Source: Bhargavaea beijingensis
GTDB taxonomy: Bacteria; Bacillota; Bacilli; Bacillales_A; Planococcaceae
Length of the DNA: 64,000 nt
Assembly (NCBI RefSeq): GCF_900101985.1
Contig: NZ_FNAR01000007.1
Span: 1-64,000, forward strand
Direction of reading: 5' to 3'
Positions within the stretch are counted from its first letter, which is position 1. Each line of letters starts with the position of its first letter. Under the pieces are notes generated by a model, which ran no database searches, was not told the DNA's origin, and saw only the letters and a program-made list of their open reading frames with translations. Below are positions 1-8,173 of the stretch, in pieces. The translations under genes and the position numbers were made by a program.

Positions 1-97
1 TAAGGCTATGTATGGTTGGGTGAGCTTGCCAACGTGGAGGGAAAGACTGCGCTCTTACCCGGGGAGGCCTACGGATACGCCGGGCATACCCGGTAAC

Positions 98-1045
98 TTC
101 TCAGAACACAGTTATGGGTTCCGCCAGGGCAGAAGCGCACACGACTCGGTCCGGAAAGCCCAAAACTATATCCGGGAAGGCTAGCGTTGGGTGGTGGACA
201 TCGACTCGGAGAAGTTCTTCGACCGGGTTAAACCGACTGATGTCGACTCTCGCAAAGCGCGTTCAGGATAAGCGGCTTTTAAAACTGATTAGAAGCTTTC
301 TGAATTCAGGTGTCCTCGAGGACGGCCTTGTCAGGCCAGTCACGGAAGGAGCACCTCTAGGCGGACCCTTAAGTCCGCTCCTATCCAATATTATCCTCGA
401 TGAACTGGACAAAGAATTGGAGAAGCGAGGTCACCGCTTTGTCCGCTACGCCGATGACTGCAATATCTACGTGAAGTCCAGACGGGCAGGCGAACGAGTG
501 ATGGAATCAGTGACAAAATTCATCGAAGGGAAACTGAAACTCAAGGTGAACCGAAAGAAGTCGGCAGTAGTGGACCGGCCGTGGAAACGAAAGTTTCTCG
601 GCTTCAGCTTCACTCCAAATCGCAACCCGAAAATAAGGATAGCCAACAAGAGTAAGGCAAGGGCGTCAGGGAGATTACCTCCCGAAAGATGCCGTATTCC
701 TTAGAACATCGGGTGCAAAAGCTGAACAAGTTCCTGAACGGCTGGGTTAACTACTACCAACTGGCTGATACACCATCGGTGTTTAAGGATTTCGAGAGTT
801 GGATTCGAAGAAGACTCCGCATGTGCATTTGGAAGGATTGGAAGAAGCCAAGAACCCGGATCCGAAACCTGATTCGTTTAGGCACTCCACCATGGAAGGC
901 CTATGAATGGGGAAACACTCGGAAAGGGTATTGGCGCATTTCCATAAGCCCGATCATGCACAGAGCCCTCGGAAACTCCTTTTGGAGTTCCCGAGGGCTC
1001 GACAGTCTGATGGCACGTTATGAACTTTTGCGTCATCAATCTTGA
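98..1045 (+). pseudogene. Degenerate group II intron reverse transcriptase/maturase
   Basis: The reading frame is in at least three pieces. It begins inside the RT domain (FSEHSYGFRQGRSAHD from 98), so the N-terminal part (RT-0 to RT-2) is missing. A TAG at 182-184 replaces a residue that is normally Tyr before the WVVDID block. A frameshift near 228-240 breaks the FFDRV block, and another near 655-690 separates the palm from the thumb/maturase domain. The catalytic YADD box (RYADDCNIYV) and the maturase part (SLEHRVQKLNKFLNGWVNYY, later GNTRKGYW) are otherwise well preserved, so decay looks recent. It cannot make a functional protein from this copy. Confidence 0.88.
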
Positions 1046-1049
1046 TTGA

Positions 1050-1117
1050 ACCGCCGTATACCGAACGGTACGTACGGTGGTGTGAGAGGACGGGGTTAGT
1101 CACCCCTCCTTCTCGAT
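1050..1117 (+). ncRNA. Group II intron domains V and VI
   Basis: Bases 1050-1081 fold into a hairpin with a GAAC loop. The 5' arm contains ACCGCCGTA and the 3' arm TACGGTGGT, with a two-base CG bulge on the 3' side, which is the layout of domain V. The triad reads CGC, as in IIC introns, rather than AGC. Bases 1082-1117 form a second stem (GGGG paired with CCCC, closed by GAG/CTC) consistent with domain VI. Both appear intact although the protein is broken. Confidence 0.65.
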
Positions 1118-1135
1118 TCTGTGACCGTTCCCGCC

Positions 1136-1771
1136 TCAACTGTAAGCCATCTTATAGAGAGGGACGAGTGTGTCGAAAGTTTCTTTGGCGAGCCGGTAAA
1201 ACGCCTCTCCGTCCTCCAGCAGCGGGTCGCCGGCCGGGATATTCCGGCCGATCAGCAACTCGGCTTTCTTGACAGTGCGGAACCGTTCCAGAACATCTTC
1301 CAGACCAATTTCTGAAAGCGGTTCGGCTCCTTTTTTCATATGGTCCTGTGAAATGACATAACCATCCGGGATTGTCGCTTCCACTGCGTCGATCCTGTCC
1401 AGAAAGCGCTGGGCGATGCCGGCTTTATCGGGCAGCTCATAGATGAATGCAAGCCAGATAAACGCCCGGTCATCAAACAGCCCGACCTGAAAATGCGGAT
1501 GCTTTTTATAACCGCGCTTATCACCGGCAATCGCGAGCCATGTATCTTTCGGCGGATTCACCGTGCGCCGAGCATGCTTGGCGATATGGAGATGCATTTC
1601 CTGTCCGAGGATCGCGGAGAGATCATCGGTAAGCTCTCTTCCCAGCTCACGGAATTTCGGCCGGATCCGTTCTTCGATGGCGCCCATTCGCTCGGCGAGA
1701 CCTTCTATTTTAAAGGTGTCGAAGTCTTCCTGCTTGAAGCCGTTGAAGTTCAATTTATTCACATCCTTCAC
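1136..1771 (-). CDS. yktB: YktB family protein (UPF0637/DUF1054)
   Basis: A 211-residue protein matching the length of YktB (about 212 residues). Family-typical blocks are visible: KHARRTVNPPKDTWLAIA and KRGYKKHPHFQVGLFDD near the middle, and KKAELLIGR towards the C-terminus. The function is unknown; it is a conserved soluble protein of Bacillales. The start is GTG at 1771 with only a weak upstream purine stretch; a second in-frame GTG nine bases downstream is an alternative. As in B. subtilis it sits beside a small ykzI-like gene and suhB. A group II intron abuts its 3' end, so any native terminator has been displaced or lost. Confidence 0.88.
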   Translation of the reverse strand: MKDVNKLNFNGFKQEDFDTFKIEGLAERMGAIEERIRPKFRELGRELTDDLSAILGQEMHLHIAKHARRTVNPPKDTWLAIAGDKRGYKKHPHFQVGLFDDRAFIWLAFIYELPDKAGIAQRFLDRIDAVEATIPDGYVISQDHMKKGAEPLSEIGLEDVLERFRTVKKAELLIGRNIPAGDPLLEDGEAFYRLAKETFDTLVPLYKMAYS

Positions 1772-1924
1772 TTTCTTACTTGGTTGATTCCTTTTTCGCC
1801 CGCACGTTTATTGTAACAAAAAACGGGGAACAATCTTTGCAACAGGACATCTCAACAAACCGCGCGGGCCACTCCTGGAATGATGATCGAGATGACCAAA
1901 AAATCCGTGAAAGGGTGCATAAGC

Positions 1925-2128
1925 ATGAAACAAGTCATCCACGTGATCCGGAAAGCCGAAGTTGAAAAGCAGTATATTAACATGCTCAACCTGGAACTGG
2001 ACTATGAACTTGCCACTCTCTACGATGCCATGTCCCAATCCGATGCCGACCAGAAGAAGAAAAGCAAGCAGCGCCTAAAGGAGATCCACGCAGAGCTGGA
2101 GAAATATGAAGCGTTCAAGGCGAACTGA
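1925..2128 (+). CDS. ykzI: Small conserved protein, YkzI position
   Basis: A 67-residue, highly charged protein starting at MKQVIHVIRKAEVEKQ. The longer frame opens 45 bases upstream, but the ATG at 1925 has a GAAAGGGTG-type ribosome site at a good distance. The sequence looks helical: a central stretch (NLELDYELATLYDAM) is followed by a Lys/Glu-rich tail that could form a coiled coil. Its place between yktB and suhB and its size match ykzI of B. subtilis, a gene of unknown function. The symbol rests mainly on synteny. Confidence 0.6.
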   Translation: MKQVIHVIRKAEVEKQYINMLNLELDYELATLYDAMSQSDADQKKKSKQRLKEIHAELEKYEAFKAN

Positions 2129-2150
2129 CCGCGGGACGGACAGGGACCGA

Positions 2151-2198
2151 GGGGATCCGGAATCATTCAAGCTTCATTGGATGATGCGGATCCCCTTT
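2151..2198 (+). terminator. Hairpin downstream of the ykzI-like gene
   Basis: Arms GGGGATCCG and CGGATCCCC, extended by AATCAT/ATGAT, are followed by TTTAA. The T-run is short. A TATAAT at 2203-2208 right after it could serve as the -10 element of suhB, but no good -35 was found. Confidence 0.55.
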
Positions 2199-2248
2199 AA
2201 GTTATAATAGAAGAACGGCCTGCACCGCAGGCGGGAAGGGGGAGCCTG

Positions 2249-3046
2249 ATGGACTGGGGAGCGATTGACCGTTATGCAAAATCTTTGATCAAGGAGGCTG
2301 GGCACCGGATCAGGGTGAGCTTTGCGGGAAAAATACAAATTGATACAAAAGCTGACGCCAATGACCTCGTGACCGACATCGACCGGGAAATCGAGCAGTT
2401 CTTCATCTCGAGAATCCGCCGCGATTTTCCCGGGCACCGGATACTTGGCGAGGAAGGGTTCGGCGATGATGTCAGATCTACCGAGGGCGTGGTCTGGATT
2501 CTTGATCCGATTGACGGGACGATGAACTTTATCCACCAGAGGCGCAACTTTGCCATCTCGCTGGGGATTTTTGCCGACGGAATCGGAATGCTCGGATACA
2601 TCTATGATGTGATGGCGGACGATTTTTACCACGCCTACCGTGGAGAAGGTGCTTACCGAAATGACGAGCGCCTTCCGCGCCTGGAACCGGTCGCGGTTGA
2701 AAAAGCCATCATCGGCATCAATGCCAGCTGGGTGGCGCCGAATCGCTATATTGACCATGAAGCGGTCGGCAGGCTCGTTGCGGACTGCCGGGGAACACGC
2801 TCCTATGGCTCGGCGGCGATCGAACTTGCGCATGTCGCGGCCGGGCGGCTGGATGCCTACCTTTCCATGAGGCTCGCTCCTTGGGACATCGCCGGAGGGG
2901 CTGTCATCATCAGGGAAGTGGGGGCCATCTCAACCAACCTCCGCGGCGAAGAACCGGCTATGCTTTCTAGCGACACGTTCATTGCTGCCAGGCAGGGACT
3001 GCACCCATCCATACTGGACCGATATATCCGGTTGAAACAGACATAA
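2249..3046 (+). CDS. suhB: Inositol monophosphatase family phosphatase
   Basis: A 265-residue member of the Mg-dependent, Li-sensitive inositol monophosphatase/SuhB family (YktC in B. subtilis). All metal-site motifs are present: GEEG at 67-70, DPIDGTMNF at 86-94 and WDIAGG near 213. It should hydrolyse phosphate monoesters such as inositol phosphate in the cytosol; the physiological substrate in Bacillales is not settled. The ATG at 2249 has a GAAGGGGGAG ribosome site. The gene stands alone between a hairpin upstream and a strong bidirectional terminator downstream. Confidence 0.93.
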   Translation: MDWGAIDRYAKSLIKEAGHRIRVSFAGKIQIDTKADANDLVTDIDREIEQFFISRIRRDFPGHRILGEEGFGDDVRSTEGVVWILDPIDGTMNFIHQRRNFAISLGIFADGIGMLGYIYDVMADDFYHAYRGEGAYRNDERLPRLEPVAVEKAIIGINASWVAPNRYIDHEAVGRLVADCRGTRSYGSAAIELAHVAAGRLDAYLSMRLAPWDIAGGAVIIREVGAISTNLRGEEPAMLSSDTFIAARQGLHPSILDRYIRLKQT

Positions 3047-3047
3047 T

Positions 3048-3078
3048 AAAAGCGGATCCCGCTGAGGGTTCCGCTTTT
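3048..3078. terminator. Bidirectional terminator between suhB and the DUF5325 gene
   Basis: AAAAGCGGA-t-CCC pairs with GGG-t-TCCGCTTTT around a five-base loop, with A and T runs on both sides. It can end both convergent genes. Confidence 0.85.
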
Positions 3079-3101
3079 AAATCGATTCGGAGAACAGGAT
3101 C

Positions 3102-3287
3102 TTAAAGCAGCCCTTTGTCCCTCATCGCTTTTTTCGTTTTAAAGCCCATTCCCATGATGACGAACAGCAGGACGATGCCGCCGATGATGCCGAGCACACT
3201 TTTTACGCCGACGGCAAATCCGATTGCTATCATCGAGAACAGTGCCGCGAGGGCGTATAAGACAAATACCCATTGAACATTTTTCAT
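3102..3287 (-). CDS. ylaF: Small membrane protein, YlaF/DUF5325 family
   Basis: A 61-residue protein with two hydrophobic helices (about residues 5-26 and 29-47) and a short basic tail (KTKKAMRDK). Length, topology and position beside typA match YlaF of B. subtilis. The start has a strong GGAGGAATC ribosome site. No function is known; the small two-helix form suggests a membrane-associated accessory role. Confidence 0.75.
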   Translation of the reverse strand: MKNVQWVFVLYALAALFSMIAIGFAVGVKSVLGIIGGIVLLFVIMGMGFKTKKAMRDKGLL

Positions 3288-3354
3288 GAATGATTCCTCC
3301 GGAAACAGCTAATTTTGCCTCTTGGTAGTTATTAGATGACAAATGGCTTTCCTG

Positions 3355-3363
3355 TGATATAAT
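3355..3363 (+). promoter_or_regulatory. Extended -10 promoter element for typA
   Basis: TGATATAAT is an exact extended -10 (TGnTATAAT) about 40 bases before the typA start. No strong -35 was seen at 16-18 bases, which is usual for extended -10 promoters. Confidence 0.55.
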
Positions 3364-3404
3364 AGCACAGTTATGAATCCGGCAACAGAAAAGTGAGTGA
3401 AATT

Positions 3405-5255
3405 ATGACCAACCTACGTCAAGACCTACGCAATATCGCGATCATCGCACACGTTGACCACGGAAAAACGACACTTGTCGACCAATTGCTGAAGCAGTCC
3501 GGCATTTTCCGTTCAAATGAACACGTCGATGAGCGAGCGATGGATTCGAATGATATCGAGCGGGAGCGGGGAATCACGATTCTCGCGAAAAACACCGCTG
3601 TCCAATACCACGACATCAAAATCAATATTCTGGATACGCCCGGCCATGCCGATTTCGGGGGCGAGGTCGAGCGGATCCTGAAAATGGTCGACGGTGTACT
3701 GCTCGTCGTTGACTCTTATGAAGGCTGCATGCCACAAACCCGCTTTGTCTTGAAAAAAGCCCTTGAACAAAACCTGAAGCCGATCGTCGTCGTCAACAAA
3801 ATCGACAAAGAAGCTGCCCGTCCAGAAGAAGTGGTCGATGAAGTGCTTGAATTGTTCATCGAACTGGATGCAAACGATGAACAGCTGGAATTCCCGGTCA
3901 TCTATGCATCCGGCATCAACGGAACCGCCAGCCTTTCTCCTGATCCGGCAGATCAGGGAGAAAACATGCAGGTTCTGTTCGAATCGATTCTCGAGCACAT
4001 TCCTGCACCTGCGGACAGCCGGGAGGACCCTCTGCAGTTCCAGGTTTCCCTTCTTGACTACAATGACTATGTCGGCCGGATCGGAATCGGCCGTGTATTC
4101 CGCGGAACGATGCATGTGGGCCAGCAAGTCGTCCTCATGAAAAATGACGGATCAATGAAGAATTTCCGGATTACCAAAATGTCCGGTTTCCTCGGCCTGA
4201 AGCGGATTGAGATTGAGGAAGCCTTTGCCGGGGACCTCGTGGCCATTTCCGGTTTTGAGGACATCGATGTCGGCGAAACGGTCTGCCCGGTCGACCATCC
4301 GGAGGCGTTGCCTGCCCTCCACGTCGACGAGCCGACGCTTCAGATGACATTCCTCGTCAACAATAGCCCGTTCGCCGGACGCGAAGGCAAGTGGGTCACT
4401 GCCCGCAAGATCGAAGAACGTCTTGAGCAGCAGCTTCAGACGGACGTGTCTTTGCGTGTCGACCCTACGGATACTCCGGACGCGTGGATTGTATCGGGGC
4501 GCGGCGAGTTGCACTTGTCGATTCTGATCGAAAATATGCGCCGTGAAGGGTACGAGCTTCAGGTTTCAAAGCCGGAAGTCATCGTCCGTGAAATTGACGG
4601 TGTTCGCTGTGAGCCGGTCGAGCGTGTCCAGATCGACACGCCGGAAGAATACACCGGTTCGGTCATCGAATCGCTCGGTGAACGAAAAGGCGAGATGCTC
4701 GACATGGTCAACAATGGTAACGGCCAGGTCCGGCTCGTCTTTAACGTGCCTGCACGCGGGCTGATCGGTTATACGACCGAGTTCATGACCATGACACACG
4801 GCTACGGGATCCTGAATCATACGTTCGACAGCTACCAGCCGATGCAGAAGGGCCGGATCGGCGGCCGCCACCAGGGCGTTCTCGTCTCGATGGATAACGG
4901 TACGGCTTCGCCATATGGTATACTTCAGGTGGAAGATCGGGGGACGATCTTTGTCGAGCCCGGCACAGAAGTGTATGCGGGCATGATCGTCGGAGAACAC
5001 AGCCGGGACAATGACCTGACGGTGAATGTCACAAAAGTGAAGCACGCGACGAACGTCCGCTCCGCCACGAAAGACCAGACGACGACACTGAAAAAGCCCC
5101 GGATCATGTCGCTTGAGGAAGCGCTCGAATACCTCAGTGACGATGAATATTGTGAGGTCACGCCGAAATCCATCCGTCTCCGCAAAAAGCTCCTGGACAA
5201 AAACGAACGGGAGCGTGCAGCCAAGAAGAAAAAGCTCGCGGAGCAGGAAGCGTAA
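3405..5255 (+). CDS. typA: Translational GTPase TypA/BipA
   Basis: A 616-residue ribosome-associated GTPase of the EF-G/LepA superfamily, involved in 50S assembly and in growth at low temperature or under stress. The P-loop AHVDHGKTT, switch II DTPGHADFGGE and NKID specificity motif are intact in the N-terminal G domain. Elongation-factor II, III and V-like domains and the TypA-specific C-terminal domain follow, ending in a Lys/Glu-rich tail. The ATG at 3405 gives the expected MTNLRQDLRNIAIIAHVDH beginning; a GTG 12 bases upstream is in frame but lacks a good ribosome site. ylaH follows 24 bases downstream, probably in the same transcript. Confidence 0.96.
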   Translation: MTNLRQDLRNIAIIAHVDHGKTTLVDQLLKQSGIFRSNEHVDERAMDSNDIERERGITILAKNTAVQYHDIKINILDTPGHADFGGEVERILKMVDGVLLVVDSYEGCMPQTRFVLKKALEQNLKPIVVVNKIDKEAARPEEVVDEVLELFIELDANDEQLEFPVIYASGINGTASLSPDPADQGENMQVLFESILEHIPAPADSREDPLQFQVSLLDYNDYVGRIGIGRVFRGTMHVGQQVVLMKNDGSMKNFRITKMSGFLGLKRIEIEEAFAGDLVAISGFEDIDVGETVCPVDHPEALPALHVDEPTLQMTFLVNNSPFAGREGKWVTARKIEERLEQQLQTDVSLRVDPTDTPDAWIVSGRGELHLSILIENMRREGYELQVSKPEVIVREIDGVRCEPVERVQIDTPEEYTGSVIESLGERKGEMLDMVNNGNGQVRLVFNVPARGLIGYTTEFMTMTHGYGILNHTFDSYQPMQKGRIGGRHQGVLVSMDNGTASPYGILQVEDRGTIFVEPGTEVYAGMIVGEHSRDNDLTVNVTKVKHATNVRSATKDQTTTLKKPRIMSLEEALEYLSDDEYCEVTPKSIRLRKKLLDKNERERAAKKKKLAEQEA

Positions 5256-5279
5256 CCGCATCCGAAAGGAAGATTCATT

Positions 5280-5615
5280 TTGAAAGAGGAGCAAGTCTGG
5301 GAAGCAATGTCGCCCATTACCCGCTATGTGTATGAATTCTCACCATCCTTCAACACGGCGGGATACGTACTGTTCTTCATCATTTTTGCCTTATCGGCTC
5401 TCGTGTATTATCTGGGCTTTGCGAGAAAATTGAAGCTATGGCAGAACTTGGTCATTTATTCGTTCCTGGTCCTGGGCTGCCTGGTGCTCACGTTTCTCGC
5501 GTTTTTCCTGCCGATTGCAGAAGGCCTGATTGTCGCGGCTCTGATCCTGATCATCTACAGGCTCCGCCGGATCAACGACAACAAACACGAACAAAAAGAT
5601 TCCACGCCCGTGTGA
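5280..5615 (+). CDS. ylaH: YlaH-like membrane protein
   Basis: A 111-residue protein with an N-terminal soluble stretch of about 25 residues and three hydrophobic helices (about 28-46, 55-73 and 76-92). It ends in a charged tail (RLRRINDNKHEQK). Size, topology and position directly after typA match YlaH. The start is TTG with AAAGGAAG eight bases upstream. Function unknown. A strong terminator follows at once. Confidence 0.8.
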   Translation: MKEEQVWEAMSPITRYVYEFSPSFNTAGYVLFFIIFALSALVYYLGFARKLKLWQNLVIYSFLVLGCLVLTFLAFFLPIAEGLIVAALILIIYRLRRINDNKHEQKDSTPV

Positions 5616-5629
5616 GCGCAGAATCCCAT

Positions 5630-5676
5630 ACTGCAGACAAAGTGAGTGCCATGCTCCTTCGTCTGCAGTTTTTTTA
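5630..5676 (+). terminator. CTGCAGAC-type terminator after ylaH
   Basis: ACTGCAGAC pairs with GTCTGCAGT and is followed by seven or more T. It belongs to a family of related hairpins found at several gene ends in this window. Confidence 0.88.
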
Positions 5677-5688
5677 TGATTCGCATAC

Positions 5689-5727
5689 AAAAAGCTGCAG
5701 GCAAAAGGCGTTCCCTTTGCCTGCAGC
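5689..5727 (-). terminator. CTGCAGGC-type terminator of the ylaI operon
   Basis: GCTGCAGGCAAA pairs with TTTGCCTGCAGC. The five A at the left end become a T-run on the minus strand, so it ends ylaI. Its core resembles the plus-strand terminator just upstream. Confidence 0.85.
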
Positions 5728-5752
5728 AACTCAAAGGCCGATTAGTCCCGGT

Positions 5753-5956
5753 TCAGAACTCTTCTTCCGATGATTCGGATGTGCGGCGGAAAACGAATTT
5801 TCCGGTAGCGAGCCTCTCCGCGGTTTTTTGCGCGATGCGGTCGTGGCACTCCGTGCACATATAGGTATGGATCGGACGGTTCCGAATTCGTTTGGCTTCA
5901 GGGGATTCGTCCGGTATTTCCCCGTCTCGGTCGCAAATTACACAGCGTACATGCAT
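5753..5956 (-). CDS. ylaI: YlaI family zinc-ribbon-like protein (DUF2197)
   Basis: A 67-residue protein with two CxxC pairs (CVIC at 5-8 and CTEC at 34-37) separated by a polar linker, which suggests a zinc-binding fold. The C-terminus is acidic. Size and position match YlaI of B. subtilis. It is downstream of, and probably cotranscribed with, the next minus-strand gene. Function unknown. Confidence 0.82.
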   Translation of the reverse strand: MHVRCVICDRDGEIPDESPEAKRIRNRPIHTYMCTECHDRIAQKTAERLATGKFVFRRTSESSEEEF

Positions 5957-5968
5957 GACTCCGCCTCC

Positions 5969-6469
5969 TCAAACAAAAGTGATGGAGCGGATTCCCCTGA
6001 TCGGGGAGTCCATATTCGAGCCGTCGGGAAGAATGAGGAATGCAGGGCCTTCCTCGCCGAGCGGCTTGCCGTCACGGCTGAATTGGAATAGGAGCCCGTA
6101 TGCTTCATGGATCGGGAAGCGATGCTCGCTCCCGTCTTTGTCAGTAAAGACGACGGCTTCCGCGTCTTCATCCGCTTCCGCATTCTTAAGGAACGGTTCC
6201 AGTGCAATGCCGAATGTTCCCGTGAGCAGCTCTTGCTTCTTGAACTTCTTAGCCGGTTTCTCCAGCTCTTCCTGGGTTTTCGCACCTTCCATCAGTTCAC
6301 GGGACCAGTGTTTGGACGTTGATTTGATGTAGTCGCTCATTTGGTCATCTGCCACTTTTTCTTCTGTAAAATAAGTATTCAGGTCAAGCTTCCGGTCATC
6401 GAAGATCCAAGTGGTCGGATCCAGCGAGATGCGGTACTTGCACTTTCCTTGTATCGGTATGATCAGCAT
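5969..6469 (-). CDS. Conserved protein of unknown function (YlaL position)
   Basis: A 166-residue soluble protein beginning with a beta-like stretch (MLIIPIQGKCKYRISLDP) and the block TTWIFDDRKLDL. A charged helical region rich in Lys/Glu lies in the middle. No signal peptide or membrane helix is visible. It has a strong GGAGGAG ribosome site. Its position just before the divergent ylaN matches ylaL of B. subtilis; some databases may label relatives as peptidyl-prolyl isomerases, but no such active-site signature is recognisable here. Likely cotranscribed with ylaI. Confidence 0.6.
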   Translation of the reverse strand: MLIIPIQGKCKYRISLDPTTWIFDDRKLDLNTYFTEEKVADDQMSDYIKSTSKHWSRELMEGAKTQEELEKPAKKFKKQELLTGTFGIALEPFLKNAEADEDAEAVVFTDKDGSEHRFPIHEAYGLLFQFSRDGKPLGEEGPAFLILPDGSNMDSPIRGIRSITFV

Positions 6470-6646
6470 GGTGTATCTCCTCCAGTTTCTCGCATATTCA
6501 GTTTACAGCAAAGCAGACTCGGGCAAAAGGGGGAACCTCTAACGGATTCGGCACGTCCTTATGAAGGGTGCTTGCAATTTCCGCTCCCAAAAGATAAACT
6601 CTAATAGATATACTGTAGCAGAAAACCTGCTGATGGGGGCGGCTTC

Positions 6647-6928
6647 ATGGATACAAATGTTCAACCGGCGTATCATGAAAAGGCATTGGAACTTCTTCAG
6701 GCGGATGCGGAGAAAATCGCCCAGCTGATCAAAGTCCAGATGGATCATTTGACGATGCCGCAGTGCCCTCTGTATGAAGAAGTGCTCGATACACAGATGT
6801 TCGGGCTTTCCCGAGAAATCGAGTTCGCAGCAAAATTGGGCCTGATTGACCGTGAACAGGGAAGAGAGATTTTGGCTTCCCTGGAACGCGAACTGTCGAT
6901 TTTGCATGATGCATATACGAAGAAATAA
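6647..6928 (+). CDS. ylaN: YlaN family protein (UPF0358)
   Basis: A 93-residue mostly helical protein, the same length as YlaN of B. subtilis and S. aureus. Conserved blocks include the Asp/His-containing [20 protein letters not shown] and the region [10 protein letters not shown]. Published work links the family to iron homeostasis through Fe(II) binding and interaction with Fur; this is family knowledge, not shown here. The gene is a single unit with its own terminator and lies just before ftsW, as in other Bacillales. Confidence 0.92.
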   Translation: MDTNVQPAYHEKALELLQADAEKIAQLIKVQMDHLTMPQCPLYEEVLDTQMFGLSREIEFAAKLGLIDREQGREILASLERELSILHDAYTKK

Positions 6929-6931
6929 CGC

Positions 6932-6968
6932 AAAAAACTCAAACTCGATTGCCGGTTTGAGTTTTTTG
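6932..6968 (+). terminator. Terminator between ylaN and ftsW
   Basis: AAAAAACTCAAAC pairs with GTTTGAGTTTTTT around a ten-base loop. The A and T runs make it usable in both directions. It ends only 25 bases before ftsW, which therefore may depend on read-through. Confidence 0.88.
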
Positions 6969-6993
6969 TTTAGAGAAAGCTTGAGGGAATGCG

Positions 6994-8160
6994 ATGAAAG
7001 CATATCTGAAACGATTTATCCGTAATTTTGATTTTGCACTCTTTTTTGTCTACCTCGCACTCTGCCTGTTCGGGCTTGTGATGATTTACAGTGCCAGCAT
7101 GGTATGGGCTGTCGAAGTGTATGGCTGGGAACCGGATACTTTCTACAAACAACAGCTCCGCAACTTATTCATCAGCTTGCCGGTGCTCTTCCTGGGCGCA
7201 TTCATTCCTTATAAACACTATAAAAGAAAAGGGTTCATGGCGCTTATGCTGGCTGCCACCTTCGTTTTGCTGATAGCCGTGCATTTCATCGGCAGCGGTG
7301 AGGAAGTGGGCGTGAGAAGCTGGATTAACCTGGGACCCCTGAACATCCAACCGTCAGAGGTAGCCAAAATTGCTTTCGTCCTATATTTTTCAGGTTTTTT
7401 TGCGAAGAAGCTTGAAAGAGGAACGATCAACGATTTGAACAACTCGGTGTTTCCGCCGGTATTGCTGCTTGCATTCGCGGTCCTGCTGATCATGATGGAA
7501 ACCGATATCGGTGCTACCATGATTTTGCTTGTGACAGCCGTTTCGGTAATGGCGGCGAGCGGCATGAGACCAAAGACGTTCTTTAAGTTTGCAGGACTGG
7601 CCGGTGCCGCAGTGTCTCTGTTTTTGTTGTTGGCGGTATTGACCGGCAAAGACCTTCTGACTGAAAAGCGGGCAGGCCGTCTGGCAACTTTCCTTGATCC
7701 TTTCGCCGACCCGCTCGGCTACGGCTTTCAGATTGTGAACGGCTATATCGCAATTGGAGTTGGCGGCCTGAAGGGCTTGGGCCTGGGTCAGTCCGTCCAA
7801 AAACTTGGGTATCTTCCGGAGCCGCAAACCGATTTCATCATGGCCATCATTTCAGAAGAATTGGGGATATTGGGCGTCCTGATTGTCATCGGAGGACTTG
7901 GTTTCATCGTTCTTCGTGCGATTGCGATTGCTTTGAAGGCGAAGGATCCCCAGGCCCGGATGATCGCCACCGGAATCGGGAGCCTGATCGGCTTCCAGGC
8001 GTTCGTCAATCTCGGCGGGATGACCGGGCTCATGCCGCTCACCGGGGTCGCGCTTCCGTTTATCAGCTATGGCGGAACGTCCTTAATCCTGTTATCATTT
8101 TGTTTAGGGATGCTGCTCAATGTATCCATGTTCGTCAAGAACGAATCCAAACAAGAATGA
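6994..8160 (+). CDS. ftsW: Division-type SEDS peptidoglycan polymerase FtsW
   Basis: A 388-residue integral membrane protein with about ten transmembrane helices. SEDS-family marks are present: the IYSAS motif in the first helix, PSEVAKIAFVLY, the LPEPQTDFIMAIISEELG block in the large loop, and PFISYGGTS near the C-terminus. It polymerises lipid II at the septum with a class B PBP. A second SEDS gene (spoVE) is present at 49451, so this one is taken as the vegetative paralogue, as its place before pyc indicates. It begins 25 bases after the ylaN terminator, and pyc follows after 13 bases. Confidence 0.94.
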   Translation: MKAYLKRFIRNFDFALFFVYLALCLFGLVMIYSASMVWAVEVYGWEPDTFYKQQLRNLFISLPVLFLGAFIPYKHYKRKGFMALMLAATFVLLIAVHFIGSGEEVGVRSWINLGPLNIQPSEVAKIAFVLYFSGFFAKKLERGTINDLNNSVFPPVLLLAFAVLLIMMETDIGATMILLVTAVSVMAASGMRPKTFFKFAGLAGAAVSLFLLLAVLTGKDLLTEKRAGRLATFLDPFADPLGYGFQIVNGYIAIGVGGLKGLGLGQSVQKLGYLPEPQTDFIMAIISEELGILGVLIVIGGLGFIVLRAIAIALKAKDPQARMIATGIGSLIGFQAFVNLGGMTGLMPLTGVALPFISYGGTSLILLSFCLGMLLNVSMFVKNESKQE

Positions 8161-8173
8161 AGGAGATGGGGAA

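Larger units (their letters stand above)
1..1117 (+). mobile_element. Group IIC intron remnant (5' end outside window)
   Basis: The first 97 bases look like intron RNA sequence from the structural domains, with no coding sense. They run straight into the middle of a reverse transcriptase reading frame at about 98. After the protein stop, a compact hairpin pair typical of domains V and VI ends near 1117. The maturase resembles class C proteins such as GsI-IIC: it has a C-terminal thumb/maturase region and no HNH endonuclease. Class C introns usually insert just after a transcription terminator; the 5' exon here lies outside the window, so this cannot be tested. The 3' end lies about 18 bases from the stop codon of the convergent yktB gene. 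The exact 3' boundary is inferred. Confidence 0.8.

Noticed and set aside
1780-1965. Open frame between yktB and the ykzI-like gene
   Set aside because: No ribosome site or family features; overlaps the leader of the small gene at 1925.
8120-8173. Upstream extension of pyc
   Set aside because: It lies inside ftsW and lacks the family N-terminus; ATG 8174 has the ribosome site.
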